NCBI GenBank assembly: GCA_030604885.1
Contig: JAUVUZ010000005.1
Span: forward strand, 1-64,000
DNA: 64,000 nucleotides
DNA from: Alphaproteobacteria bacterium
GTDB taxonomy: Bacteria > Pseudomonadota > Alphaproteobacteria > Rhodospirillales > Rhodospirillaceae
Direction: 5' to 3'
Shown here: in pieces, positions 39,616 through 49,406 of the stretch
Position numbering within the stretch: position 1 is the stretch's first letter
Layout: the number at the start of each line of letters is the position of its first letter
Position numbers and translations under genes: made by a program
Notes under the pieces: generated by a model
Database searches by the model: none
What the model saw: only the letters and a program-made list of their open reading frames with translations
What the model was told of the DNA's origin: nothing

Positions 39616-41156
39616 TGCTCCGGTCGGTCCGCAACACCGCGCGGCTTCTCACCATCGCCCGGGTGCTGGCGCGCCACGACGCGCTGTTCCTGCTGTCCAA
39701 CCTCGGCCTGACGCGGCGCGTCGGCGCCCTCGCCAGCCGCTTTTCCAACCGCCGCGCCCCGGGCCGCCCGGGGGAGCGCCTCGCCCGCGCGCTGGTGGAG
39801 CTGGGGCCGAGCTTCATCAAGTTCGGCCAGGCGCTCTCGACCCGCGCCGACCTGGTGGGCGACGCGGTGGCCGCCGATCTCTCGATGCTGCAGGACCGCC
39901 TCGCGCCGTTCCCGTTCGCCGAGGTGGAGCGCATCGTCGCCGCCGAGTTCGAACGGCCGATATCGGAGCTTTTCGCCGCGTTCGACCCGGAGCCGATCGC
40001 CGCCGCCTCGGTGGCGCAGGTCCACCGCGCGGTGACCCGCGACGGCCGCACCGTGGCGGTGAAGATCACCCGCCCGGGGGTGGAGGCGGCGTTCGAGCGC
40101 GACGTCGAGCTGCTGTTCTGGCTCGCCGAGGTCGCCAACCGCACCCAGCCCGGCCTGCGCCGCCTGCGCCTCACCGAAAGCGTCACCGCCTTCGCCGACA
40201 CCGTGGCGATGGAAATGGATTTGCGGTTCGAGGCCGCCGCCGCCTCCGAACTGGGCGAGAACTTCGCCGACGACGACACCTTCCGCGTGCCCGAGGTGCT
40301 GTGGCCGCTGACCGGCCGCAACGTGCTGACCACCGCCTGGATCGACGGCGGCATCCCGATCGACGAACGCGACCGCCTGATCGCCGCCGGGTTCTCCCCC
40401 ACCGTGATCGCCGAGCGCGCCGCCCGCGCGTTCTTCAAGATGGTGTTCTCCGACGGCTTCTTTCACGGCGACATGCACCCCGGCAACCTGTTCGTGGGTC
40501 CGGCGGGCGAGATCGTCGCGGTGGATTTCGGCATCATGGGCCGGGTCGACGTCGCCGAGCGCCGCTACCTCGGCGAAATGCTGCTGGCGTTCCTCAACGG
40601 CGACTACCGCCGCGCCGCCGAGGTCCACTTCGAGGCGGGCTACGTGCCGCCCGACCGCTCGGTGGACATCTTCGCCCAGGCGTGCCGTTCCATTGCCGAA
40701 CCGATTCTCGGCCTGCCCGCCGCCGACGTTTCGGTGGCGCGCCTGCTCGCCCAGCTGTTCAAGGTCACCGAAACCTTCGGCATGGAGGTGCAGCCCCAGC
40801 TGCTGGTGCTGCAAAAGACCATGCTCACCGCAGAGGGCATCGGCCGCGGCCTCTGCCCCGAGGTCAACTTCTGGGAACTCGCCCGGCCGCTGATCGAGGA
40901 ATGGATGGCGCGGAACGTCGCGCCCCCCGCCAGGATCCGCCGCGGCGTGGAGGACGCGTGGGACGCCATGCGCCGCATCCCCGCCATCGTCCGCCGCGCC
41001 GACGCGATGTCGCGCGACATGGCGCAAAGCGGCGTGCGCCTGCACCCGGACACGGTGCGCGCCCTGCTGGAGCGCCGACGCGGCCAGGTGGTCCACACCT
41101 GGGCGCCGTGGGCGCTGATCGTCGTCCTCATGGCGCTCCTGCTCACGCGGATGTGA
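39615..41156 (+). CDS. ubiB: Ubiquinone biosynthesis protein UbiB (ABC1/ADCK kinase-like)
   Basis: A 513-residue UbiB-family protein. Its kinase-like core has the KxGQ signature (FIKFGQALSTRADL, about 70), the Ala-rich loop AAASVAQVH, Lys in VAVKITRPG, the catalytic-type GDMHPGNLFV and DFG in VAVDFGIMG. The C-terminal 20 residues form a membrane anchor (WALIVVLMALLLT). The family is needed for ubiquinone extraction or assembly, probably through ATPase activity. Coupled to ubiE. Confidence 0.94.
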   Translation: MLRSVRNTARLLTIARVLARHDALFLLSNLGLTRRVGALASRFSNRRAPGRPGERLARALVELGPSFIKFGQALSTRADLVGDAVAADLSMLQDRLAPFPFAEVERIVAAEFERPISELFAAFDPEPIAAASVAQVHRAVTRDGRTVAVKITRPGVEAAFERDVELLFWLAEVANRTQPGLRRLRLTESVTAFADTVAMEMDLRFEAAAASELGENFADDDTFRVPEVLWPLTGRNVLTTAWIDGGIPIDERDRLIAAGFSPTVIAERAARAFFKMVFSDGFFHGDMHPGNLFVGPAGEIVAVDFGIMGRVDVAERRYLGEMLLAFLNGDYRRAAEVHFEAGYVPPDRSVDIFAQACRSIAEPILGLPAADVSVARLLAQLFKVTETFGMEVQPQLLVLQKTMLTAEGIGRGLCPEVNFWELARPLIEEWMARNVAPPARIRRGVEDAWDAMRRIPAIVRRADAMSRDMAQSGVRLHPDTVRALLERRRGQVVHTWAPWALIVVLMALLLTRM

Positions 41157-41158
41157 GC

Positions 41159-41187
41159 TTTACATCGCCGCGCCCGTCCGGTATCCC
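41159..41187 (+). promoter_or_regulatory. Candidate coaBC promoter
   Basis: TTTACA (41159-41164), 17-base spacer, TATCCC (41182-41187), in the 63-base gap between ubiB and coaBC. The -35 is good, the -10 weak; a start site here would leave a leader of about 25 bases. Confidence 0.35.
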
Positions 41188-41219
41188 CATAACGGCATGG
41201 TGAAATGGCGGAATGAACG

Positions 41220-42419
41220 ATGCTCGCCGGTAAAAAGATCTTTCTCGTCATCGCGGGCGGCATCGCCGCCTACAAGTCGCTGGAGCTGATCCGCCGGTTG
41301 CAGGACCGGGGCGCGACGGTGCGCTGCTGCCTCACCGCCAACGCGCGGGAGTTCGTCACGCCGATGGCGGTGTCGGCCCTCTCCCAGGGGCCGGTCTACA
41401 TGGACCAGTTCTCGCTCAAGGACGAAAGCGAGATGGGCCACATCGAACTCTCCCGCCAGTCGGACCTGCTGGTGGTGGCGCCCGCCACCGCCAACATCCT
41501 CGCGCGCATGGCGGCGGGCATGGCCGACGAGCTGGCCACCACCCTGCTGCTCGCCACCGACAAGCCGGTGCTGGTGGCCCCGGCGATGAACGTGCGGATG
41601 TGGCTGCACGCCGCCACCCAGGCCAACGTCGCCACGCTGAAGGCGCGCGGCATCGGCTTCGTCGGGCCGGAAGAGGGCGCGATGGCCTGCAACGAGTTCG
41701 GCCCCGGCCGCTTGGCCGAGGTGCCGGATATCGTTTCCGCCATCGAAACGATGCTGAATCCCCGCCGCCCGCTGGCGGGCAAGCGGGCGATCGTGACGAG
41801 CGGGCCGACGGTCGAGCCGATCGACCCGGTGCGCTTCATCGCCAACCGCTCCTCCGGCAAGCAGGGCCACGCCATCGCCCGCGCGCTGGCCGATCTCGGC
41901 GCGGCGGTGACCCTGGTGAGCGGCCCCACCGCCCTCGACGACCCGGCCGGGGTGTCGGTGGTGCATGTGGAAAGCGCGCGCGACATGCTCGCCGCCTGCC
42001 GGGCCGCCCTGCCCGCCGACGTGGCGGTGTGCGCCGCCGCGGTGGCCGACTGGGGGGTGGACACGGTCGCCACCCAGAAGCTCAAGAAGGAACCGGGCGG
42101 CGCCCCGCCCGCGATCCGGCTGGTGCCCAACCCGGACATCCTCGCCACCCTCTCCGCCCCCGGCAACGCCCGGCCGCGCCTGGTGGTGGGCTTCGCCGCC
42201 GAAACCGAGAAGCTGGTGGAGCACGCCACCGCCAAGCGCGCCCGCAAGGGCTGCGACTGGATCGTCGCCAACGACGTCTCCGCCGCCGCCGGAACCTTCG
42301 GCGGCGACTCCAACCAGGTCACCCTGATCTCCGAATCCGGCGCCGACCCCTGGCCCGCCGCTTCCAAAGAGGCCGTCGCCGCCCGTCTTGCCGACCGCAT
42401 CGCCGAGGCCCTGTCATGA
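41220..42419 (+). CDS. coaBC: Phosphopantothenoylcysteine decarboxylase / phosphopantothenate-cysteine ligase
   Basis: A bifunctional coenzyme A biosynthesis enzyme, 399 residues. The N-terminal CoaC flavoprotein (about 1-180) has [13 protein letters not shown], the catalytic His region [11 protein letters not shown], the PAMNVRMW loop and the [12 protein letters not shown] flap. The C-terminal CoaB ligase (about 185-399) has [20 protein letters not shown] and AAVADW with the nucleotide-binding loop. Its stop overlaps the dut start by four bases, a gene order shared with many proteobacteria. Confidence 0.95.
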   Translation: MLAGKKIFLVIAGGIAAYKSLELIRRLQDRGATVRCCLTANAREFVTPMAVSALSQGPVYMDQFSLKDESEMGHIELSRQSDLLVVAPATANILARMAAGMADELATTLLLATDKPVLVAPAMNVRMWLHAATQANVATLKARGIGFVGPEEGAMACNEFGPGRLAEVPDIVSAIETMLNPRRPLAGKRAIVTSGPTVEPIDPVRFIANRSSGKQGHAIARALADLGAAVTLVSGPTALDDPAGVSVVHVESARDMLAACRAALPADVAVCAAAVADWGVDTVATQKLKKEPGGAPPAIRLVPNPDILATLSAPGNARPRLVVGFAAETEKLVEHATAKRARKGCDWIVANDVSAAAGTFGGDSNQVTLISESGADPWPAASKEAVAARLADRIAEALS

Positions 42420-42883
42420 CCATCGCCACCATCCCCGTCGCCGTTCCGGTGCAGCGCCTCGAACACGCCGCCGACCTGCCGCTGCCGCGCTACCAGACCC
42501 CCGGCTCGGCGGGCGTGGACCTGCTGGCGGCGGTGGTGGAGCCGCTCACCCTCGCCCCCGGCGCCCGCGCCCTGGTGCCCACCGGCATCTGCATCGCCCT
42601 GCCGCCCGGCTACGAGGCGCAGGTGCGGCCGCGCTCGGGCCTCGCCCTGAAGCACGGCATCACCGTGCTCAACGCCCCCGGCACCGTCGATTCCGACTAT
42701 CGCGGCGAGATCGGGGTGATTCTCGCCAACCTCGGCGCCGAGCCGTTCGTGGTGGAGCGCGGCGAGCGCATCGCGCAGATGGTGGTGGCGCCGGTCACCC
42801 GCATCGTCTGGCAGTCGGTGGGCACGGCGTTGCCGGAAACCGGGCGCGGCGCGGGCGGCTTCGGCTCCACCGGCAAGAAATAA
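42416..42883 (+). CDS. dut: Deoxyuridine 5'-triphosphate nucleotidohydrolase
   Basis: Dut hydrolyses dUTP to dUMP. The 155-residue protein carries the five trimeric dUTPase motifs: [40 protein letters not shown] and the C-terminal [11 protein letters not shown] that closes on the nucleotide. The start forms an ATGA overlap with coaBC. Confidence 0.96.
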   Translation: MTIATIPVAVPVQRLEHAADLPLPRYQTPGSAGVDLLAAVVEPLTLAPGARALVPTGICIALPPGYEAQVRPRSGLALKHGITVLNAPGTVDSDYRGEIGVILANLGAEPFVVERGERIAQMVVAPVTRIVWQSVGTALPETGRGAGGFGSTGKK

Positions 42884-42897
42884 CGGAGGCCGACCGC

Positions 42898-43350
42898 ATG
42901 CTCTCCCCGTCGAAAAAGACCCTGTTCGCGATCGAGGCGGTGCTCGACATCGCCTACAACGCGGGCGGCGAGCCGGTGCAGAGCAGCGAGATCACCGCCC
43001 GCCAGGGTATCCCCCGCCGCTACCTCGAACAGACCCTCCAGGCGCTGGTGCGCGCCAACATCCTGATCGGCGTGCGCGGCCCCAAGGGCGGCTACCGCCT
43101 GGCGCGGGAGCGCCGCCGCATCAGCGTCGGCGACATCGTGCGCGTGGTGCAATCGGCGGAAGGGCCGCCGCCCGAGGACGACCTGCCGCGCTCCGACATC
43201 GGCGTGCGGGTGATCCAGCCGATGTGGGGCGACCTGCAAACCGCGCTGATGGCCGAGCTGGACGCCCTCTCCATCGACACCCTCTGCCAGCGCGCGTCGG
43301 AAACCGGCGTCCCCTGCCAGGCCCGCGACCGCTTGAGCTACGACATCTGA
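42898..43350 (+). CDS. Rrf2-family transcriptional regulator (CymR-like)
   Basis: A 150-residue Rrf2 winged-helix protein: a helix with [16 protein letters not shown], recognition helix [19 protein letters not shown] and wing [15 protein letters not shown]. The three clustered cysteines that hold the Fe-S cluster in IscR are absent; only two cysteines are seen ([11 protein letters not shown]). This and the position 20 bases upstream of cysK fit a cysteine-metabolism regulator of the CymR type rather than IscR. GGAGG precedes the start. Confidence 0.88.
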   Translation: MLSPSKKTLFAIEAVLDIAYNAGGEPVQSSEITARQGIPRRYLEQTLQALVRANILIGVRGPKGGYRLARERRRISVGDIVRVVQSAEGPPPEDDLPRSDIGVRVIQPMWGDLQTALMAELDALSIDTLCQRASETGVPCQARDRLSYDI

Positions 43351-43370
43351 ACCGCCAGACGGAGGTTGCC

Positions 43371-44336
43371 ATGCCCCAGACACCCCCTGCCGCCTCCTTC
43401 CGCGGGCGGGTCTACGACAGCGTCCTCGACACCATCGGCGCCACCCCGCTGGTGCGCCTCGGCCGCCTCGCCGCCGACCAGGGCGTCGCCGCCGAACTCC
43501 TCGCCAAGCTCGAGTTCTTCAATCCCCTCGCCTCGGTCAAGGACCGCATCGGCGCCGCGATGATCGCCGACGCCGAGGCCCGCGGCCTGATCGACGCCGA
43601 CACCGTGCTGATCGAGCCGACCTCCGGCAACACCGGCATCGCCCTCGCCTTCGTCTGCGCCGCCAAGGGCTACAAGCTCATCCTCACCATGCCCGAGAGC
43701 ATGTCCGCCGAGCGCCGCAAGCTGCTCGCCCTGCTCGGCGCCACCCTCGAGCTGACCCCCGCCGCCAAGGGCATGCGCGGCGCCATCGCCCGCGCCGAGG
43801 AACTGGCGCGCAGCCTGCCCAAGGCGCTGATCCTCCAGCAGTTCGCCAACCCCGCCAACCCGGCGGTCCACCGCGCCACCACCGCCGAGGAAATCTGGAC
43901 CGACACCGGCGGCCGCCTCGACTTCGTGGTCGGCGGCGTCGGCACCGGCGGCACCGTCACCGGCTGCGGCGAAGTGCTCAAGGCCCGCAACCCGGGCCTC
44001 AAGATCGTCGCGGTCGAGCCGGAGGACAGCCCGGTGCTCTCCGGCGGCACCGCCGGTCCCCACGGCATCCAGGGCCTCGGCGCGGGCTTCGTGCCCGAGG
44101 TGCTCGACACCGGCCTCCTCGACGAAATCGTGCAGATCGCCACCGCCACCGCGCTCTCCACCGCCCGCCTCGTCGCCCGCGTCGAGGGCATTCCGGTGGG
44201 CATCTCCTCCGGCGCCGCCCTCGCCGCCGCCATGGAAATCGGCAAGCGGCCGGAAAACGCCGGCAAGCGCATCGTCGTCATCATCCCCTCGTTCGCCGAA
44301 CGCTACCTCTCGACGCCGCTGTTCGACGGGCTGTGA
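43371..44336 (+). CDS. cysK: Cysteine synthase (O-acetylserine sulfhydrylase)
   Basis: A 321-residue PLP enzyme that makes cysteine from O-acetylserine and sulfide. The PLP lysine is in [11 protein letters not shown], the phosphate/substrate loop is TSGNTGIA, and [16 protein letters not shown] binds the PLP phosphate. The C-terminal [10 protein letters not shown] is typical of CysK. GGAGG lies seven bases before the ATG at 43371. It forms a likely operon with the Rrf2 gene and the ThiF-type gene after it. Confidence 0.94.
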   Translation: MPQTPPAASFRGRVYDSVLDTIGATPLVRLGRLAADQGVAAELLAKLEFFNPLASVKDRIGAAMIADAEARGLIDADTVLIEPTSGNTGIALAFVCAAKGYKLILTMPESMSAERRKLLALLGATLELTPAAKGMRGAIARAEELARSLPKALILQQFANPANPAVHRATTAEEIWTDTGGRLDFVVGGVGTGGTVTGCGEVLKARNPGLKIVAVEPEDSPVLSGGTAGPHGIQGLGAGFVPEVLDTGLLDEIVQIATATALSTARLVARVEGIPVGISSGAALAAAMEIGKRPENAGKRIVVIIPSFAERYLSTPLFDGL

Positions 44337-44383
44337 GGCCCGGGGCCTCGGCCCCCGGCCCCGCGTACTCAGGGAACCGCACC

Positions 44384-45142
44384 ATGCCTCTGAACCGAGA
44401 CCAGAACCTGCGTTACGCCCGTCAGATCCTGCTGCCCGAGGTGGGCGGCGCGGGGCAGGAGAAGCTGCTGGCGGCCCACGCGGTGGTTGTGGGCGCGGGC
44501 GGCCTCGGCTCGCCGGTGCTGCTCTATCTCGCCGCCGCCGGAGTGGGGCGGATCACGGTGGTGGACGACGACACCGTGGCGCTCTCCAACCTCCAGCGCC
44601 AGGTGCTCTACGACACCGTGCAGGTGGGCCTGGGCAAGGCGAGCATGGCGGCGGCGCGGATCGACGCCCTCAACCCGGAAGTGCGGGTGACGGTGCGGGC
44701 CGAGCGCATGACCGCCGCCAACGCCGCCGAGCTGCTGGCGGGGGCCGACGTGGCGCTCGACTGCCTCGACAGCTTCGGCAGCCGCTTCACCCTCTCCGAC
44801 GCCTGCGCCGCGCAGGGCACGCCGCTGGTGTCGGCGGCGATCCAGGGCTTCACCGGCCTGCTCGCGGTGTTCGACCCGGCTTCGGGCGGCCCCTGCTACC
44901 GCTGCCTCACCCCCGCGCCGCCGCCGCGCGGCGGCAACGCCCGCGCCTGCGAGGACACCGGCATCCTCGGCGCCGTCGCCGGGTGGGTCGGCACCGCCCA
45001 GGCGCTCGCCGCGCAACGCCTGATCCTCGGCCTCGGCGACGACCGCCTGGGCTGGCTCACCACCTTCGACGGCCTCACCGGAACCGCTCGCCGCGCCCGC
45101 CTGCCGCGCGACCCGGCGTGCCCGGTGTGCGGCAACCGCTAA
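44384..45142 (+). CDS. ThiF/MoeB/HesA-family adenylyltransferase
   Basis: A 252-residue E1-like enzyme that activates the C-terminus of a small sulfur-carrier protein with ATP. It shows the nucleotide-binding VVGAGGLGSPVLLYLAAAGVG, the adenylation text VVDDDTVALSNLQRQVLY, DCLDSFGSRF and a zinc site with CYRC and CPVC pairs. There is no rhodanese domain. Its place after cysK suggests delivery of sulfur from cysteine to molybdopterin, thiamine or a CysM-like carrier; sequence alone does not separate these, and no sulfur-carrier gene adjoins it. Confidence 0.87.
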   Translation: MPLNRDQNLRYARQILLPEVGGAGQEKLLAAHAVVVGAGGLGSPVLLYLAAAGVGRITVVDDDTVALSNLQRQVLYDTVQVGLGKASMAAARIDALNPEVRVTVRAERMTAANAAELLAGADVALDCLDSFGSRFTLSDACAAQGTPLVSAAIQGFTGLLAVFDPASGGPCYRCLTPAPPPRGGNARACEDTGILGAVAGWVGTAQALAAQRLILGLGDDRLGWLTTFDGLTGTARRARLPRDPACPVCGNR

Positions 45143-45179
45143 ACACACCTCAGAACCTCGGCATAAGGGAGATCGCACC

Positions 45180-45941
45180 ATGGCCAACACGGTCGTCATC
45201 ACCGGCGCCACCGCCGGATTCGGCGCCGCCTGCGCGCGGCGGTTCGGCGCGGCGGGGTGGAACCTCGTGCTCACCGGGCGGCGGGCGGAGCGCCTGGAGG
45301 CGCTGAAGGCCGAGCTTTCGCCCGCCTGCGCGGTCCACACCGTCGTCCTCGACGTACGCGACCGCGCGGCGGTGCAGGCGGCGGTCGACGCCCTGCCCGC
45401 GCCGTTCTCCACCGTCCACACCCTCATCAATAACGCCGGGCTGGCCCTCGGCCTCGCCCCGGCGCAAGACTGCGACCTCGACGAGTGGGACCAGATGATC
45501 GACACCAACGTCAAGGGCTTCGCCTACGTCGCCCGAGCGCTGCTGCCGAAGCTGATCGCGGTGGGCGAGGGCACGGTGGTCAACCTCGCCTCGGTGGCCG
45601 CCAAATGGCCCTACCCCGGCGGCAACGTCTACGGCGCCACCAAGGCGTTCGTGCGCCAGTTCTCCTACAACCTCCGCTGCGACCTCGTCGGCACCGGCGT
45701 GCGCGTCACCTCCATCGAGCCGGGACTGGCGGAAAGCGAGTTCTCCCTGGTGCGCTTCCAAGGCGACGCCGAACGCGCCGCCAAGGTCTACGCCGGAACC
45801 GAACCCCTCACCCCGGACGACATCGCCGAATCGATCTTCTGGGTCGCTACCCTGCCCAAACACATCAACATCAACTGCCTGGAAATCATGCCCACCTGCC
45901 AAAGCTGGCAGCCGTTCCACATTCACCGCCGCGAGGGCTGA
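45180..45941 (+). CDS. Short-chain dehydrogenase, YdfG-like
   Basis: A 253-residue SDR with the NADP-binding TGATAGFGAACARRF, NNAGLA and the catalytic YxxxK in VYGATKAFV. The text VNLASVAAKWPYPGGNVYGATKAFV and the C-terminal ININCLEIMPTCQSW are characteristic of YdfG (NADP-dependent 3-hydroxy acid / L-allo-threonine dehydrogenase). Its stop TGA runs directly into the AAAACCAGG end of a repeat element. Confidence 0.9.
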   Translation: MANTVVITGATAGFGAACARRFGAAGWNLVLTGRRAERLEALKAELSPACAVHTVVLDVRDRAAVQAAVDALPAPFSTVHTLINNAGLALGLAPAQDCDLDEWDQMIDTNVKGFAYVARALLPKLIAVGEGTVVNLASVAAKWPYPGGNVYGATKAFVRQFSYNLRCDLVGTGVRVTSIEPGLAESEFSLVRFQGDAERAAKVYAGTEPLTPDDIAESIFWVATLPKHININCLEIMPTCQSWQPFHIHRREG

Positions 45942-46105
45942 AAACCAGGCCGGGCGCTGCCCGGACCCGCGAGGGGACTCGGTCCCCTCGACCCCGTTTG
46001 CTGGTTTTTCCGCGAAGCGGGACAACCCGGTCACGCCGCACGATGATCGAATAGCGCTACGCGCAAAAAACGAATGGGAGGTGCGGAGGGACCGAGTCCC
46101 TCCGC
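45941..46105. repeat. Palindromic modular hairpin element, copy 5
   Basis: Left half is complete: AAAACCAGG, stem 1, linker ACCCG, CGAGGGGAC/GTCCCCTCG. The centre has TTTTTCCGCGAAGCGGG but its partner is degenerate (CGCTACGCGCAAAAAA). The right half keeps stem 2 (CGGAGGGAC/GTCCCTCCG at about 46084-46104) and has lost stem 1. Convergent gene pair on either side. Confidence 0.8.
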
Positions 46106-46108
46106 GTC

Positions 46109-46142
46109 CTTACTTTCCCTTTCCCCTTTCCCTTTTCCCCCT
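46109..46142. repeat. Polypyrimidine tract after pabC
   Basis: The plus strand is nearly pure pyrimidine here, with runs such as CCCTTTCCCC and CCCTTTTCCCC, immediately downstream of the pabC stop codon on the other strand, where it reads as a G/A tract. It lies where the right outer hairpin of element copy 5 would be expected, so it may replace that part. Confidence 0.6.
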
Positions 46143-46946
46143 TCACATCTCCAGCACGTCGGAGAAGCGGACGAACGCGTCGGTGACGGGGGCGGGGAGG
46201 GGTTTGCTGTCGATGCTGGCGATCGGGCGGAGGGCGATGGCAGAGACGACGAATCCGGCCTGGGCTTCGGCGATCGTGGCGGCGGAGAGGGATTTTTCGG
46301 CGATCAGCCCGGCGTCGAGGAGGCGGGCGCGCGCGGTTCCGGGGAGGGCGCCGTCGGCCACCGGCGGGGTGACCCAGGCATCGCCGAGGCGGAAGACGAG
46401 GTTGGCGACGGCGGTTTCGGCGACCCGGCCTTCGGTATTGAGGAGGATAGCGTCGTCGGCGAGGGCGGCGTCCGCCTCGATGCGGGCGAGCACGGAATCG
46501 CCGTAGCTGGTGGTTTTGATGCGGGAGAGCGGCGAGAGGTGGTTGCGCCGGGTGGAGCGGGCGACGATCAGGCGCGCGGGCACCACCACCGGCAGGGTGG
46601 GCGCGACGGTGGCGAGGATGGTGGGCGTGGGGGTCGGCGGCGGCAGCGCGCCGCGCGGGCCGGGGCCGCGGCTGACGGTGAGGCGGGCGACGCCGTCGGC
46701 CACCGAGGAGGCGTGGAGGAGGTCGGCGACGACTTTCGCCGGGTCGAGCGGCAGGGGGCCGAAGCCGAGCACCTTCAGCCCCTCGGCGAGGCGGGCGAGG
46801 TGGCGGTCGAGGGCGACCGGGGCGCGGTGGCGGACGCGGATGGTTTCGAACACGCCGTCGCCGAGCAGGAAGCCCCGGTCGGACACCGGGATGCAGGCGC
46901 CGGAGGCGGGGAGGATGCGGCCGTTGAGGTTGACGGTGTCGGGCAT
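46143..46946 (-). CDS. pabC: Aminotransferase class IV, probable aminodeoxychorismate lyase
   Basis: A 267-residue PLP fold-type IV enzyme. It shows RGFLLGDGVFETIRV at the N-terminus, the PLP lysine in IKTTSYGDSVLA, and EGRVAETAVANLVF for the C-terminal cofactor-binding block. The PabC role (4-amino-4-deoxychorismate to p-aminobenzoate and pyruvate) is assigned because it follows pabB with a one-base overlap (TGATG); branched-chain or D-amino acid aminotransferases have a similar fold. Confidence 0.88.
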   Translation of the reverse strand: MPDTVNLNGRILPASGACIPVSDRGFLLGDGVFETIRVRHRAPVALDRHLARLAEGLKVLGFGPLPLDPAKVVADLLHASSVADGVARLTVSRGPGPRGALPPPTPTPTILATVAPTLPVVVPARLIVARSTRRNHLSPLSRIKTTSYGDSVLARIEADAALADDAILLNTEGRVAETAVANLVFRLGDAWVTPPVADGALPGTARARLLDAGLIAEKSLSAATIAEAQAGFVVSAIALRPIASIDSKPLPAPVTDAFVRFSDVLEM

Positions 46947-48283
46947 CAGAAGGCCTCCTCGCGCAGGATTTCCGGATCGGGGGTGACGGCGCGCAGCAGG
47001 GCGGCGGCCTTCACCAGGGTTTCGCGATATTCCTCGGCGGGCACCGAATCGGCGACGATGCCGCCGCCCGCCGAGACCGAGAGGGTGTCGCCGTCGACCA
47101 CCACGGTGCGGATGGCGATGGCGGTGTCCATGGCGCCGTCGTCGCCGAGCCAGCCGATCGCGCCGCAGTAGGGGCCGCGCCGCGCGCCTTCGAGTTCGGC
47201 GATGATCTCCATGGCGCGCACCTTGGGCGCGCCGGTGATCGATCCGCCGGGGAAGGCCTGGCGCAGGATGTCGAGGGTCGGCACCTCGGGGCGCGGTTCC
47301 GCCGTGACCACCGACACCAGATGGTGCACGGCGGCGAAGCTTTCCACCGTCCAGAGGGCGGGCACGCGGACGCTGCCGAGGGCGGCGGTGCGCGAGAGAT
47401 CGTTGCGCAGCAGGTCGACGATCATCAGGTTTTCCGCCCGGTCCTTGGCCGAGGCGCGCAGCTCGGCGGCGAGGCGGGCGTCCTCCTCCGGCGTGCGGCC
47501 GCGCGGGCGGGTGCCCTTGATCGGCCGGGTTTCGACGCGGCGGACGCCGCCCTCCGCCGACACCTTGAGGAACCGTTCCGGCGAGGCGGAGACCACCGCG
47601 CGGGCGGCGTCGACGCACAGGAACGCGGCGAACGGCGCCGGGTTGACGCGGCAGAGCTTGCGGAACAGGGCGAAGGCGCTCATCCCCGCCGGGCGCGGCG
47701 CGGTGAAGCGCTGGGCGAGGTTGGCCTGGAAGATGTCTCCGGCGCGGATGTACTCGAGCACCCGGCGCACCCGGGCCTCGTACTCCGCGCGGTGCCAGGC
47801 GGGGGTCCACGCCACCGCCTCCCACGGGGTTTCGGGCGGCAGCTCGGGCGCGGCGGCGATTTCGGCGGCGAGGGCCTCGGCGAGGGGCGCGCCGCCCACC
47901 GAGACGACGGCGGCGGTGCGGGTGCCGAGGTCGAAGATCGCGGCGGCGTCGAACAGGCCGAAGCGCAGGTCGGGCAGGCTCGGGCCTTCCGCCGCCGGGG
48001 GCGGCAGGCGTTCGAGGGTGGCGCCGAGTTCGTAGCCGAAATAACCCACCGCGCCGCCCGCGAACGGGCCGAAGGCGGGGGGCAGGGCGGCAGGCCGTGC
48101 CGCCAGCGCCGCCGCCAGCTCGGGGAAGCCGCCTTCGATCAGGCGGGTGGGGCGGGGCGCGAGAATGGCGAAGCGGCCGCCGGTCAGCAGCGCCGCGCCG
48201 GGAGTGTCCGCATGGGGCGCGAACGCGGCGAGCGGGTCCCGCCACGGGATCGGCCGGACGCATGGGCGGAGGCGCGCCGCCAT
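46946..48283 (-). CDS. pabB: Aminodeoxychorismate synthase component I
   Basis: A 445-residue chorismate-binding enzyme. The PIKGTRPRG segment has the catalytic lysine that distinguishes PabB from the PIAGT of anthranilate synthase, and SPERFLKV, NLMIVDLLRNDLSR and GGSITGAPKVRAMEII are standard. It transfers ammonia from the PabA glutaminase to chorismate; no pabA is in the window. It forms a coupled unit with pabC for folate synthesis. Confidence 0.93.
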   Translation of the reverse strand: MAARLRPCVRPIPWRDPLAAFAPHADTPGAALLTGGRFAILAPRPTRLIEGGFPELAAALAARPAALPPAFGPFAGGAVGYFGYELGATLERLPPPAAEGPSLPDLRFGLFDAAAIFDLGTRTAAVVSVGGAPLAEALAAEIAAAPELPPETPWEAVAWTPAWHRAEYEARVRRVLEYIRAGDIFQANLAQRFTAPRPAGMSAFALFRKLCRVNPAPFAAFLCVDAARAVVSASPERFLKVSAEGGVRRVETRPIKGTRPRGRTPEEDARLAAELRASAKDRAENLMIVDLLRNDLSRTAALGSVRVPALWTVESFAAVHHLVSVVTAEPRPEVPTLDILRQAFPGGSITGAPKVRAMEIIAELEGARRGPYCGAIGWLGDDGAMDTAIAIRTVVVDGDTLSVSAGGGIVADSVPAEEYRETLVKAAALLRAVTPDPEILREEAF

Positions 48284-48290
48284 CGGGCGC

Positions 48291-49268
48291 TCAGTGGTTG
48301 GGGAGGACGCGGTCGGGCGGCCGGTGGCCGTCGACGAAGGTCTTGATGTTGATGAGGACCTTCTGCCCCATTTCGTGGCGCGCCTCGTGGGTGGCGGCGC
48401 CGAGGTGGGGCATCAGCACGACGTTGTCGAGGGCGACGAAGCGCGGGTCCACCGCCGGTTCGTTTTCGAACACGTCGAGGGCCGCCCCGGCGATGCGGCG
48501 GCTGGCGAGGAACTCCAGCAGCGCCTCCTCGTCCACCACGTAGCCGCGCGCGGTGTTGACGAGGTACGAGGTCGGCCGCATCAGTTCGAGGCGGCGGCGG
48601 TTGAGGAGGTGGCGGGTCTGGGGCGTGCCGGGGCAGTGGATCGAGATCACGTCCATGCGCGGCAGCATCTGGTCCAGGTCGTCCCAGTAGGTGGCCTCCA
48701 GCGCGTCCTCGACCGAGGGGTGGAGGCGGCGGCGGTTGTGGTAGTGGATCGACATGCCGAAGCCGCGCGCCCGCTCCGCCACCGCCTGGCCGATGCGGCC
48801 CATGCCGATAATGCCGAGGCGCTTGCCGGAGACGCGGCTGCCGAGCATGGTGGTCGGCCCCCAGCCTTCCCACTTGCCGGCGCGCACCAGGCGGTCGCCC
48901 TCGATCACCCGGCGCGGCACCGCCAGCAGCAGCGCCATGGTCATTTCGGCGGTGTCCTCGGTGAGGACGTCGGGGGTGTTGGTGACGGTGATGCCGCGGC
49001 TCTGGGCGTAGGCGACGTCCACATGGTCGGTGCCGGAGCCGAAGTTGGCGATCAGCTTGAAGCCGGGACCGGCGGATTCCAGCACGTCGCGGTCGAGCAC
49101 GTCGGTGACGGTGGGGACGAGGACGTCGGCGGCGGCCACCGCGGCGCGCAGTTCGTCGGCGCTCATGCGGTGATCGTCGGCATTGAGCCGGACGTCGAAA
49201 AGCTCTTTCATCCGGGTTTCCGTGGCCTCCGGCAGACGACGGGTGACGATGACGATCGGCTTTTTCAT
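48291..49268 (-). CDS. D-isomer-specific 2-hydroxyacid dehydrogenase (glyoxylate/hydroxypyruvate reductase-like)
   Basis: A 325-residue NAD(P)-dependent dehydrogenase. The Rossmann motif is GMGRIGQAVAERA, and the catalytic triad sits in NTARG (Arg), DVFENEP (Glu) and PHLGAATHEAR (His). The text FGSGTDHVDV and NTPDVLTEDTAEMTMALLL suggests the glyoxylate reductase / D-glycerate dehydrogenase (GyaR) branch. The exact substrate cannot be fixed. It lies seven bases upstream of pabB on the same strand. Confidence 0.9.
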   Translation of the reverse strand: MKKPIVIVTRRLPEATETRMKELFDVRLNADDHRMSADELRAAVAAADVLVPTVTDVLDRDVLESAGPGFKLIANFGSGTDHVDVAYAQSRGITVTNTPDVLTEDTAEMTMALLLAVPRRVIEGDRLVRAGKWEGWGPTTMLGSRVSGKRLGIIGMGRIGQAVAERARGFGMSIHYHNRRRLHPSVEDALEATYWDDLDQMLPRMDVISIHCPGTPQTRHLLNRRRLELMRPTSYLVNTARGYVVDEEALLEFLASRRIAGAALDVFENEPAVDPRFVALDNVVLMPHLGAATHEARHEMGQKVLINIKTFVDGHRPPDRVLPNH

Positions 49269-49406
49269 GTGTGACCCTCCCCGGACGCCGCGCGTGCCCC
49301 CGCCCGGGCAGACTTACCAAGGCGCGCCCCGGTTGTCCAGGGTTGAGCCTGCGGGGCGGATGACGCTATGGTGAGGTCCGTATCCCCCCAGGAGGTTTCG
49401 CGCCGC

